From Arcticibacter sp045629565 (GTDB taxonomy: Bacteria > Bacteroidota > Bacteroidia > Sphingobacteriales > Sphingobacteriaceae): a DNA stretch of 64,000 bases. Shown here in pieces: positions 35,977-44,629 of this stretch (position 1 is its first letter; every line of letters starts with the position of its first letter). The stretch spans positions 27,261 through 91,260 of the forward strand of contig NZ_JAZQRL010000068.1 of the NCBI RefSeq assembly GCF_045629565.1, in the 5' to 3' direction. Both the position numbers and the translations under genes were made by a program. The notes beneath the pieces are model-generated. The model saw only the letters and a program-made list of their open reading frames with translations, ran no database searches and had not been told where the DNA came from.

Positions 35977-38900
35977 ATGTATATAAGATGGCTTCATACT
36001 CCACTCGTTTTTATATTCCTGGGTTTACAGATGTCTCTCCAAGCCCAAGGTCACGATGACCATCTCAAAAACTTCAAAAATCCGCCGGAGTCTGCATGGC
36101 CCAGAACCTGGTGGCACTGGACAAAGAGCAACGTCACGAAAGAAGGCATTACAAAAGATCTTGAATGGATGAAGCGAGCAGGAATCGCTGGGTTCCAGCT
36201 CGCTGATGTAGCGGCTGGAAGCGGACAAGAGGTAGAAAGCAAGATAGTCTTTGGTTCAAAAGAGTGGCTGGAGGCTGTCGGCCATACCGCTACTGAAGCG
36301 GAGAGACTGGATCTGGAAATGGCCGTCTTCAGCTCTGCCGGCTGGAGCTTAACCGGCGGTCCGTGGGTGAAGCCTGAAGAGGCTATGAAGAAGCTGGTAT
36401 GGTCTGAGATATCTGCAAATGGTGGCAAGCTCATCCAAACGCAACTACCCAAGCCACACGCTCCTCTCGGGCCCGGTCCGAACAATGTGGCCTCCAATAT
36501 GGAGGATAACTTTTACCGCGACTTCTCTGTGATCGCCTTTCGCACTCCCGAAGACGAAATAAATGCTGAGGAAGCAAGACCAACAATTACAAGCAGTGGT
36601 TCGACAGCAGGAGCCGACCTCTTGCTTGACGATAACATCGGCACAGTATTCAATATCAAGCCAGAGAAGAACGGTGAAAAAGCCTGGATTCAACTCAGTT
36701 ATCCCGTCATTATCACCGCCCGGGCTATCACCATCAATGCCGGCCGTCGCGGCATTCCCTTCGGAACGGTGCTTGGCAGTGCGGATGGTAAAAACTTCAA
36801 AACACTGACGTCCCTTCCGGGCAAGTCAGGATACAGGGGCGGTAATACCCGGACTTATACATTCCCTCAAACGAATGCAAAATATATCCGCATTGAATTC
36901 ACCAATGCACCTCCACGCCCTGCGGATATAATTTCAGAGGCTACAACCCTGAAAGACACGGCCTATACCATCGCAGATATAAAGATCCACTCAGGAGGAA
37001 GGGTCAACCGTTGGGAAGACAAAGCCGGATTTAACCTCCTGTTTGAATACAGTGGAGTCTCCACTCCTGAGCTTCCATCTACCGCTGTAATCAAGCGGTC
37101 AGATATTATTGACCTTACAGAAAAGATGAGTACCGACGGTAAACTAAGCTGGAATGCACCCCAGGGCAAGTGGACAATCATGCGCTTCGGATACGCACTC
37201 ACCGGAGCAAAGAACCGTCCTGCGGTGCCGTCCGGACTGGGTTATGAGGTAGACAAGCTCAGTCGAAAGCATACGGAATCGTATCTCAAGGGATACACGG
37301 AGCCAATAGCGAAAGCCCTGGGACAACTTTACGGTAAGCGCCTCCTTTACGTCATGCTCGACAGCTGGGAAGCAGGAATACAGAACTGGACTGAGGAAAT
37401 GATCACCGAATTCGAGCAGCGTCGGGGCTACGATCCCACCATCTATCTTCCTGTACTTGCCGGTAAAGTTGTGGGTAATTCCCAAATCAGCGACCGTTTT
37501 CTCTGGGACTTCCGCCGGACGCTTGTGGACATGTTTGCAGAAAACCATTATGGTGTAGTTTCAGAATTCTTTCATAAACAAGGCATTAAAACCTATGGCG
37601 AAGCAGGTGGAGTCTCCCTCGAATCCATAGAAGATGCTCTGCTAAACAAGAAATACATGGACATACCCATGGGCGAATTCTGGGTAAAGGACCTGCACCC
37701 TTCATCCATGTATTATGAGGATGTCCGTGGGGCCGCTTCATCATCACATGTCTATGGTAAAAAGCTGGTAGCTGCTGAAGCCTTCACGGGAGGAAACTAT
37801 GAATCACCCAACACATTAAAAAAGATAGGCGACTATTGGTTCACCCAAGGTATCAACCGGCTGGTGTTCCACACCTCTGCACATCAGCCTCTCGACACCA
37901 AGCCAGGTAACACAATGGTAGGAACCCATTTGCACCGGAATATCACCTGGGCCGAACTGGCAAAGCCTTTAATGACGCATTTCGCCCGTAACTCCTACAT
38001 GTTACAAAGAGGCTTGTTTGTTGCAGATGTTGCCTATCTGCTAACCGAAGGCGCACCTTCAACCATGCCTTTCTGGCAAAGCGGATTACAGCCGGTCATG
38101 CCTGACGGATACGACTTCGATTACATCAATACCGATGTACTACTGAATCGCATGCAGGTAAGCCCCTCCGGAAAGTTAGTTCTTCCTGATGGCATGACCT
38201 ATTCCATACTCGTATTACCCCAAACGAGCGAAATGACGCTTCACACATTAAAAAAGATAGAACAACTGATCAGCGGTGGAGCAACTGTGATCGGACCGAA
38301 ACCTATAGTGGCATCGGGATTATCAGGATACCCGCAAGTTGATGCCGATCTCCATGAGCTGGCATCAAATATATGGGGAGATCTTGATGGAATCAGCCGA
38401 ACAATCCGCACCTATGGAAAAGGTAAGATAGTTTGGGGTCAGCCATTGAAGCAGGTCCTGAAAGACCTGAACGTTAATCCCGACCTCAGCCTGAACTGCA
38501 CAACAGACGAGGCATCATGGATACATCGCAAGGACGGTGAAACAGATATCTATTTTGTCGTCAACCGAACTGATTCTCCATTGAATTTAAGCACCAGGTT
38601 CAGAATAGGTGGAAAGAAGCCAGAATTATGGTATCCAGACTCGGGATCTGTGCAGCCTGCTGCATATCAGATAAACGATTCGCTGACGGATGTACCACTA
38701 AACCTTGCCGGAGGTCAATCAGTGTTCGTTGTATTCAACGAACGTACTGATATTACAGCGTTTAAAACACCACAAGAAAGCAAAGTCACATTAGCTATTC
38801 TAGGCGCCGGATGGGAGGTCAGCTTCCCTCCGAATAGCGGGGCCCCCGAAAAACTGCAAATCGATGAACTAAGGTCCTTAACCCATCAGGCAGATAGTGG

Positions 38901-39285
38901 CGTCAAATACTTTTCCGGTACCGCAACATACGCGAAAAATATCGAAGTGAAAAAGAACTGGCTGCGGCCCGGTCAGAGACTATTCCTTGATCTTGGGACA
39001 GTCAGAGACCTTGCGGAGGTTTATATTAACGATAAACAGGTAGAACTCTTATGGAAGTCGCCTTTCACTGTCGATGTAAGCAAACAGTTGAAAGCCGGCA
39101 AAAACCAGTTGATTATTAAAGTCACCAATCAGTGGACCAACAGGCTCATTGGTGACAAAGAAAATCCCCACACCAAAGTATTGGATGCCTATACCGCTCC
39201 CTTTGGAGCTCCATATACGTTAACCGAATCCGGACTGATAGGACCGGTAAAACTCATAGCCATTGAACCATCCAAAAACTTATAG
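35977..39285 (+). CDS. GH106 family alpha-L-rhamnosidase
   Basis: Large secreted glycoside hydrolase, 1102 residues, with a signal peptide (MYIRWLHTPLVFIFLGLQMSLQAQ). The GH106 start is clear: FKNPPESAWPRTWWHWTKSNVTKEGITKDLEWMKRAGIAGFQ in pieces over residues 30-75. A discoidin-like beta domain is inserted at about 205-330. Conserved core segments include LDSWEAG (about 462), YGEAGGVSLESIED (about 543) and AAEAFTGG (about 595). A C-terminal galactose-binding-like domain (LFLDLGTVRDLAEVYINDK) ends the protein. The family removes alpha-L-rhamnose from pectic rhamnogalacturonans or arabinogalactan side chains; which linkage applies here is unknown. It lies 48 bases after susD and 3 bases before the esterase gene. 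Confidence 0.88.
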   Translation: MYIRWLHTPLVFIFLGLQMSLQAQGHDDHLKNFKNPPESAWPRTWWHWTKSNVTKEGITKDLEWMKRAGIAGFQLADVAAGSGQEVESKIVFGSKEWLEAVGHTATEAERLDLEMAVFSSAGWSLTGGPWVKPEEAMKKLVWSEISANGGKLIQTQLPKPHAPLGPGPNNVASNMEDNFYRDFSVIAFRTPEDEINAEEARPTITSSGSTAGADLLLDDNIGTVFNIKPEKNGEKAWIQLSYPVIITARAITINAGRRGIPFGTVLGSADGKNFKTLTSLPGKSGYRGGNTRTYTFPQTNAKYIRIEFTNAPPRPADIISEATTLKDTAYTIADIKIHSGGRVNRWEDKAGFNLLFEYSGVSTPELPSTAVIKRSDIIDLTEKMSTDGKLSWNAPQGKWTIMRFGYALTGAKNRPAVPSGLGYEVDKLSRKHTESYLKGYTEPIAKALGQLYGKRLLYVMLDSWEAGIQNWTEEMITEFEQRRGYDPTIYLPVLAGKVVGNSQISDRFLWDFRRTLVDMFAENHYGVVSEFFHKQGIKTYGEAGGVSLESIEDALLNKKYMDIPMGEFWVKDLHPSSMYYEDVRGAASSSHVYGKKLVAAEAFTGGNYESPNTLKKIGDYWFTQGINRLVFHTSAHQPLDTKPGNTMVGTHLHRNITWAELAKPLMTHFARNSYMLQRGLFVADVAYLLTEGAPSTMPFWQSGLQPVMPDGYDFDYINTDVLLNRMQVSPSGKLVLPDGMTYSILVLPQTSEMTLHTLKKIEQLISGGATVIGPKPIVASGLSGYPQVDADLHELASNIWGDLDGISRTIRTYGKGKIVWGQPLKQVLKDLNVNPDLSLNCTTDEASWIHRKDGETDIYFVVNRTDSPLNLSTRFRIGGKKPELWYPDSGSVQPAAYQINDSLTDVPLNLAGGQSVFVVFNERTDITAFKTPQESKVTLAILGAGWEVSFPPNSGAPEKLQIDELRSLTHQADSGVKYFSGTATYAKNIEVKKNWLRPGQRLFLDLGTVRDLAEVYINDKQVELLWKSPFTVDVSKQLKAGKNQLIIKVTNQWTNRLIGDKENPHTKVLDAYTAPFGAPYTLTESGLIGPVKLIAIEPSKNL

Positions 39286-39288
39286 CGA

Positions 39289-40575
39289 ATGAAACCATTC
39301 AAGAAAACTACGATTCTAAGCGTCATGCTGCTGTGTGTATGTACCACCTTTGCCCAAAAAGCCCCTCCCGATACGGTAGCTGGTATACCCGTGAACTACG
39401 ACGAAGGCAAGGTGGGTACATATAGCCTGCCTGATCCGCTCAGGCTTGCGAACGGTATGAAGGTAAAAGACAGTCGTACCTGGACAAATAAACGCAGACC
39501 TGAGATCATCGCGTTGTATGAACAGTACCAGTTTGGCAGAGTCCCCGCACTACCACAAAAACTAAGGGCAGAGGTATTTGATAAAGGTACCCCGGCCTTC
39601 AATGGTAAGGCCATTCGTAAACAAGTCCGGATTTATCTTGCTGAAGATACTTCTATCCACAAAATGGATCTTCTGATCTACCTGCCAGCCGATGCAGCAA
39701 AGCCTTCGCCCTTGCTGCTCAACGTTTCCTTTTCTGCCAACTCCAATGTAGTCAACGACCCCGGAGTTCGCCCCGGATTAGCATGGTCAAAAGAAGGAAA
39801 GAGAATACCGGCCCCGGCAAGAGAATTTGGCAAACTCAACATCGAGCAGTTTATTACTGCAGGAATCGGAGTAGCAACAGTCTGTTACACAGACATTGAA
39901 CCCGATTCAAAAGAAGGGACAGAGTTTGGCATCCGCGCCTATTACGAGAAATCGTCCAATAGCAAACCTGCACCAAACAACTGGGGAGCCATATCAGCCT
40001 GGTCATGGGGGTTAAGCAAAGTGATGGACTATCTGGAAACCGACAAGAAAATAGACCCTAAAAAAGTTGCACTTACCGGCGCCTCCCGCTTAGGAAAAAC
40101 GGTGCTCTGGACCGGTGCCAGAGATACGCGATTCGCCATGATCATCGCCAGTATCTCCGGTGAAGGAGGTGCTGCACTAAGCAGACGCAATTTCGGCGAG
40201 ACGGTAAAACATATCACCGACACATCACGATACTACTACCAATTCGCACACAATTACCACAACTATGGCAACCGTGTGTCCGATCTGCCAATCGACGGTC
40301 ACATGCTGATCTCACTTATCGCGCCAAGGCCACTGCTGCTTCAAACCGGCGACACTGATTTCTGGTCAGATCCCAAAGGAGAGTTCCTTGCTGCTCTAGC
40401 TGCTGAGCCTGTCTATAAGTTGTTTGGAAAGGATGGCCCGGGAACATCAGTTATGCCAGTAGCCGGCGATTCAAGCCTATTGAACACGCTAGGATATTTT
40501 ATGCATAAAGGCGGACACACCGTACTTCCTTCAGATTGGGAGGTCTTTATAAAATACATGAAGAAACATCTTTAA
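39289..40575 (+). CDS. CE15-like glucuronoyl esterase
   Basis: Secreted alpha/beta-hydrolase of 428 residues with signal peptide (MKPFKKTTILSVMLLCVCTTFAQ). The CE15 nucleophile motif appears as TGASRLGKTVLWTGARD (about residues 264-280), with Ser in G-x-S-R-x-G-K. The acidic segment SGEGGAALSRRNFGE and a C-terminal HKGGHTVLPSDW supply the expected His. CE15 enzymes cleave esters of 4-O-methyl-glucuronic or glucuronic acid, for example lignin-carbohydrate esters or methyl esters on side chains. Together with GH106 it suggests a glycan whose rhamnose sits on or near a glucuronate; that is an inference. It is the last PUL-A gene. Confidence 0.85.
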   Translation: MKPFKKTTILSVMLLCVCTTFAQKAPPDTVAGIPVNYDEGKVGTYSLPDPLRLANGMKVKDSRTWTNKRRPEIIALYEQYQFGRVPALPQKLRAEVFDKGTPAFNGKAIRKQVRIYLAEDTSIHKMDLLIYLPADAAKPSPLLLNVSFSANSNVVNDPGVRPGLAWSKEGKRIPAPAREFGKLNIEQFITAGIGVATVCYTDIEPDSKEGTEFGIRAYYEKSSNSKPAPNNWGAISAWSWGLSKVMDYLETDKKIDPKKVALTGASRLGKTVLWTGARDTRFAMIIASISGEGGAALSRRNFGETVKHITDTSRYYYQFAHNYHNYGNRVSDLPIDGHMLISLIAPRPLLLQTGDTDFWSDPKGEFLAALAAEPVYKLFGKDGPGTSVMPVAGDSSLLNTLGYFMHKGGHTVLPSDWEVFIKYMKKHL

Positions 40576-40591
40576 AAGTAAAAGGCCGATT

Positions 40592-40634
40592 ATGGACTGC
40601 CCCATAAAGTTAGAAACTTTATGGGGCAGTCCAT
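40592..40634. repeat. 20-bp perfect palindrome resembling fused IS3/IS150-type ends
   Basis: ATGGACTGCCCCATAAAGTT (40592-40611), loop AGA, and its exact complement (40615-40634). There is no T-run on either side, so it is not a classical terminator. Each arm, read outward-in as TGGACTGCCCCATAAAGTT, resembles terminal inverted repeats of IS3-family (IS150-group) elements as I remember them. It lies between two convergent gene ends and may act as a terminator regardless of origin. Confidence 0.7.
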
Positions 40635-40742
40635 TAAGATTAACGTCATCATTAGCACCGATGCCTATTAAATTTTACCTTTCTTCTTTATCTAAGCAAA
40701 CTTTTTGAAGCATGCGAAAATATCGCTTTTCCTCAATATCCT

Positions 40743-42962
40743 CTACTTCAACCTAAAGCCCACAGACTGTCTGATATCCGTTGAAGACGCCCCAATTAAA
40801 GCCTTAAAATCTCCTGCCTCAGCTACCCAATCATGTTTAGCTGCATCAAAGAAACTCAAAGCAGTTTTATCTATAGTAAACTTCACGGTCTTGGTTTCGC
40901 CAGCTTTCAAGCTTACTTTTTCAAAAGCTTTCAATTCCTTAACAGGCCGCGGAACAGATGACTTCACATCATTAATGTATAACTGCACCACTTCCTGTCC
41001 TTCACGCTTCCCTGTATTTTTCACAGTAACAGAAAAAGTGATGTTATCATCTGCTGTCATGTCCTTCTGATCAGCAGTCACTTTGCCATATTCAAAACTG
41101 GTATAACTTAAGCCATGACCAAAACTAAACAACGGTTTAATATTTTCCTTGTCCGCCCAGCGATATCCCACAAAGATCCCTTCATTGTAAGTCTGCTCGC
41201 CTTTGCCGGGATAAACGCCCAACTTATGAGCTCCGTTGTCATCAAGTTTAACGGGAAACGTAAATGGTAGTTTTCCCGATGGGTTAACATCACCAACCAG
41301 TACAGAGGCCAAAGCGCTTCCAGCTTCTGTTCCCAGGTACCAGCCCTGCACAATAGACGGAACTTCATTAACCCATGGCATCGCCACTGCATTTCCAGAG
41401 ATCATTACCACCGCCAGATTCTTGTTCACCTTAGTCAGCGCGCTAATCAATTTATCCTGATTGTATGGCAAACCCAATGACTTGCGGTCGTTACCTTCAC
41501 TATCCTGTCCGTTATTTTTATTCAAGCCACCTACGAACACAACAAAATCTGCGGTTCTTGCTACTTCAAGCGCCTCCCTGGTTAGCTCCTCAGGTGAACG
41601 TTTTTCTTCTACATCACCGGTTTTCAGTCCATCCTGAGCTTTCGGTTTCTCACCAACATAGCCGCGCGCAAAAACAACTTCAGCCTCCTTGCCGATACGG
41701 TTCTTTATACCATCCAACGGTGAAATTTCGTACTTCGCTTTCAAAGAAGAACTTCCCCCTCCTACAGTCATTACCTTAATAGCATTCTCACCGATCACGG
41801 CAATTTTCTTAGCCCTTGACAGATTAATCGGCAGCGTATTGTCATTGTTCTTCAACAATACAATACCTTCCTGGGCAATCTTTCGTCCGGCAAGAGCATG
41901 CTCTTCGGTGCCAAAAGATCCGTAAGGACGCTTTGTATTCATGTTCGTACGGAACACCAATCTGAGGATATTACGTACCTTCTTGTTCACTTCTTCCTCT
42001 TTAACCTCTCCTGACTTCAATAGTTGGAGAAAAGGATTAGCCAGATAATAGTTATCGTAAGCATTGGATGCACCTTTAGAAAGCCCGTCGGTCCAGGATC
42101 CGAATTCCATATCCAGCCCATGATAAATAGCCTGTTTAGTATCATTAACACCGCCCCAGTCAGATACCACTACACCATCGAAATTCCATTCACCACGAAG
42201 GATATCATTCAGCAGAAACTGATTCTGGCAGGCCCATTGTCCCTTATATTTGTTATACGCGCCCATGATTGCCCAGGCATGACCTTCTTGCACGGCAGCC
42301 TTGAATGCAGGAAGGTAAATTTCGTAAAGAGTGCGATCATCGACCGTAACATTCACCGTGTGGCGATCTATTTCCTGGTTATTTAAAGCAAAATGCTTTA
42401 CACAGGCCGCTACTCCATTTGACTGGACTCCCTGAATGTAAGGAACCACCATTTTCGAAGCAAGAAAAGGATCCTCCCCCATGTATTCGAAGTTACGTCC
42501 ATTAAGAGGGGTACGATAGATATTCACGCCCGGACCCAACAAGACATTTTTATTACGATAACGGGCTTCCTCGCCAATCACCTTTCCGTAAAGGGCCGAC
42601 ATATCTTTATTCCATGAAGCGGCAAGGCAGGTCAGGGCCGGAAACGCGATACATGAATCATTGGTCCACCCTGCCTGGTCCCACTCATCCCAAAAAACTT
42701 CAGCTCGAATCCCATGAGGCCCGTCGGTCATCCAGTTTTCCGGAATTCCCAGCCGGGGTACGCCTGCTGAGCTGAACTTGGATTGAGCGTGAACCATCGC
42801 CACCTTTTCTTCCAGTGTCATACGCGACAAGGCATCTTCGATACGCTGCTCAATAGGTTTAGCTTCATTTAAGTAAACGGGTAAACTCCCCTGCGCTGAA
42901 ACATTAGCAGCGAGGCTCACCATTAGCAAAAGAGTAAAAAACGGTTTAATTGGTTTGAACAT
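40743..42962 (-). CDS. bglX: GH3 family beta-glucosidase (PUL-B)
   Basis: Exported glycoside hydrolase of 739 residues, signal peptide ending near NVSAQ. The GH3 N-terminal barrel has the KHFALNNQE motif (about 189-197) and the nucleophile D268 in VVVSDWGG. The C-terminal sandwich domain carries the probable acid/base Glu in GQDSEGNDR, and a fibronectin-III-like domain closes the protein (about 650-735). It releases glucose from beta-gluco-oligosaccharides. In PUL-B it is the likely periplasmic enzyme that finishes oligosaccharides made by GH30. It is the last gene of the operon, 60 bases after the hydrolase remnant. Confidence 0.93.
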   Translation of the reverse strand: MFKPIKPFFTLLLMVSLAANVSAQGSLPVYLNEAKPIEQRIEDALSRMTLEEKVAMVHAQSKFSSAGVPRLGIPENWMTDGPHGIRAEVFWDEWDQAGWTNDSCIAFPALTCLAASWNKDMSALYGKVIGEEARYRNKNVLLGPGVNIYRTPLNGRNFEYMGEDPFLASKMVVPYIQGVQSNGVAACVKHFALNNQEIDRHTVNVTVDDRTLYEIYLPAFKAAVQEGHAWAIMGAYNKYKGQWACQNQFLLNDILRGEWNFDGVVVSDWGGVNDTKQAIYHGLDMEFGSWTDGLSKGASNAYDNYYLANPFLQLLKSGEVKEEEVNKKVRNILRLVFRTNMNTKRPYGSFGTEEHALAGRKIAQEGIVLLKNNDNTLPINLSRAKKIAVIGENAIKVMTVGGGSSSLKAKYEISPLDGIKNRIGKEAEVVFARGYVGEKPKAQDGLKTGDVEEKRSPEELTREALEVARTADFVVFVGGLNKNNGQDSEGNDRKSLGLPYNQDKLISALTKVNKNLAVVMISGNAVAMPWVNEVPSIVQGWYLGTEAGSALASVLVGDVNPSGKLPFTFPVKLDDNGAHKLGVYPGKGEQTYNEGIFVGYRWADKENIKPLFSFGHGLSYTSFEYGKVTADQKDMTADDNITFSVTVKNTGKREGQEVVQLYINDVKSSVPRPVKELKAFEKVSLKAGETKTVKFTIDKTALSFFDAAKHDWVAEAGDFKALIGASSTDIRQSVGFRLK

Positions 42963-43022
42963 GACTTGTCTTTAATTATTTAATGTGTTTTATCCATTCT
43001 AACAGAAGACTGCAGGCTGGTG

Positions 43023-43202
43023 TCAGGACACTTCCATGGAGTAGATGTCCAGATTACATCGCTCTTTCCTGTAAGCATCTGCTTCATTATTTCCAATGTA
43101 AGACACGTCTTTCTTTGTAGCATACCGGAGCTCACCGGCAGTTTGACCAAAGACTGTAACTGCGAGCAACAACAGGAGAAGGATAATTTGGATCTTTTTC
43201 AA
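43023..43202 (-). pseudogene. N-terminal remnant of a secreted alpha/beta-hydrolase (esterase)
   Basis: A frame not starting with ATG (TTG at 43202) reads KKIQIILLLLLLAVTVFGQ, a clear signal peptide, followed by TAGELRYATKKDVSYIGN and EADAYRKERCNLDIY. It then diverges into SMEVS and a stop. The segment YRKERC-LDIY is, from memory, the start of Bacteroidota secreted alpha/beta-hydrolases, where YP and a WFHGGG oxyanion motif should follow. Here the catalytic part of about 230 residues is missing. The ATG appears changed to TTG. It sits inside the PUL-B operon between the glycan-binding lipoprotein and GH3. A short secreted peptide is a less likely alternative. Confidence 0.6.
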
Positions 43203-43232
43203 AATACGTTTAGTTAAAAGGTTATCTACTAG

Positions 43233-43260
43233 GTGAGCCGGGTTCTCGTTGCCGACTCAC
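43233..43260. repeat. Intra-operon hairpin between glycan-binding protein and hydrolase remnant
   Basis: GTGAGCCGG (43233-43241) and CCGACTCAC (43252-43260) pair over 8 of 9 positions with a 10-base loop. There is no T-run. It could stabilise the upstream susCD-GH30 transcript or reduce read-through to GH3. Confidence 0.45.
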
Positions 43261-43283
43261 ATTAGCAAGATAAACACCTTATT

Positions 43284-44615
43284 CTATTTCTTTGTTACAG
43301 TCAATACCGCTTTGTCATTTCCGGCACCAACGTCGACTGTCAGAACATAAGTCGCTCCTATCTCCAAACTCATGCCGGCAGTTATCCCCAGGTTCCCCGA
43401 ATCTCTGCCATTAGTACCATTACCAATAAAAATCACATCGCTTGTGGTCTTTATGTTATCGTGCTTGTATTCACCACCCCATCCTTTTTGATGGAAGAAT
43501 TTAAAGTTGATATTATCGGCTTTAAACGTAGTACCAGCAACACCTGTGACCTGATATTTTTTATTACCGATAGGCGCCATGCACAATGCATTGTCTGTAT
43601 TCCAGCCTACCTGGTTAGTGGCGATACCTGGCTTGCCAATACCTTCTCCGATAATCCAGATTGCACCGGTTCCGTCGGGTTGTAAAGTTGCCAGGCCCGA
43701 TCCACTCATCGCTTCCACTATAAAATACTTCAGCGTGAAGTTTGCCGTGATACGGTACTTTCCGCTTATCGGAAGGAATGTAAGTATACCGTTCGCATCT
43801 TTACTAAAATAGTCGGGATCGATAAACCAGTTGCTGAGGTCTTCGATACCATCTATCGTAATGTCCTGCCCCTGGCTTACTGTCACATCGACCTTAAATC
43901 TGTTATCATCAATCCTGTCCATTACCGTACCGTTCACAGCATACGCGATGATAAAAGGAGACGCCTGGTAGCTGAACGTATTGAATGTGATAGCATACGT
44001 GCCCGATGAGGAATTGGAGAAAGGGATCTCCGTCGTTGAACCGATAGCAACGGCATTGTCTTCCCAGCCAAAAGTCATTTCATTTCCTGAAGTCCCAACT
44101 TTAGGTGCTTTGATATAACCCTTAACCGAGAACGGAAACACCTTGGTAGCGGCATATTCATGCAAACCAACGCGATCCATACGGTGTTCGCCAGTTGCGG
44201 TTACCAAAGTCAGGAAAGGAAAATCGGGCCTGGTCAATGGTATCTCAAGTTCTTTCTCTGAAATGGTGAGACTGGTATTTTGCAGTACCAGCTTCAATGT
44301 AGCCGTACCATCGGGTACATTCGCGTAGAACGGAACATAGATCTTGCCTGTGTACTCGCCATTGGTCTTAGTCCGGATAACAGTCTCCGACACCATCTCG
44401 TCGCTGTAAAATAACTGTGCTTTCAAAGTTGAAAGCGGAACCTCCGTGTCAGAAACATCAACCTGGAATTGCAAGCTATCACCAAAATGGGCTGCGCTAA
44501 ACTCAGATGTAGGAGTAATAACAGGATTGCCCTGTTTAACGGCTTCATCTTTTTTGCAGGAGCTGGAAAGCATTATCCCCAGTGCAATAAATAGGATACC
44601 TATATATGTCTTCAT
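43284..44615 (-). CDS. SusE/F-like surface glycan-binding lipoprotein (PUL-B)
   Basis: Lipoprotein with a signal ending in LSSSC followed by KKDEAVKQ, an acidic/Lys-rich tail that fits the Bacteroidota surface export signal. The mature part is all beta: probably an Ig-like domain first (about residues 35-130), then SusE/F-type carbohydrate-binding modules with many Trp/Phe residues, for example IWIIGEGIGKPG and FFHQKGWGGEY. No catalytic motif is present. It starts at MKTYIGILF (44615) or at the ATG 6 bases earlier; the frame is open to 44639, inside the GH30 gene, which is less likely. Position after GH30 matches the SGBP of beta-1,6-glucan loci. Confidence 0.82.
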   Translation of the reverse strand: MKTYIGILFIALGIMLSSSCKKDEAVKQGNPVITPTSEFSAAHFGDSLQFQVDVSDTEVPLSTLKAQLFYSDEMVSETVIRTKTNGEYTGKIYVPFYANVPDGTATLKLVLQNTSLTISEKELEIPLTRPDFPFLTLVTATGEHRMDRVGLHEYAATKVFPFSVKGYIKAPKVGTSGNEMTFGWEDNAVAIGSTTEIPFSNSSSGTYAITFNTFSYQASPFIIAYAVNGTVMDRIDDNRFKVDVTVSQGQDITIDGIEDLSNWFIDPDYFSKDANGILTFLPISGKYRITANFTLKYFIVEAMSGSGLATLQPDGTGAIWIIGEGIGKPGIATNQVGWNTDNALCMAPIGNKKYQVTGVAGTTFKADNINFKFFHQKGWGGEYKHDNIKTTSDVIFIGNGTNGRDSGNLGITAGMSLEIGATYVLTVDVGAGNDKAVLTVTKK

Positions 44616-44629
44616 AATCATATTCTTTG

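Noticed and set aside
43020..43217. 65-codon plus-strand frame over the hydrolase remnant
   Set aside because: The minus-strand reading shows a signal peptide and a familiar hydrolase start, while the plus-strand frame shows nothing recognisable.
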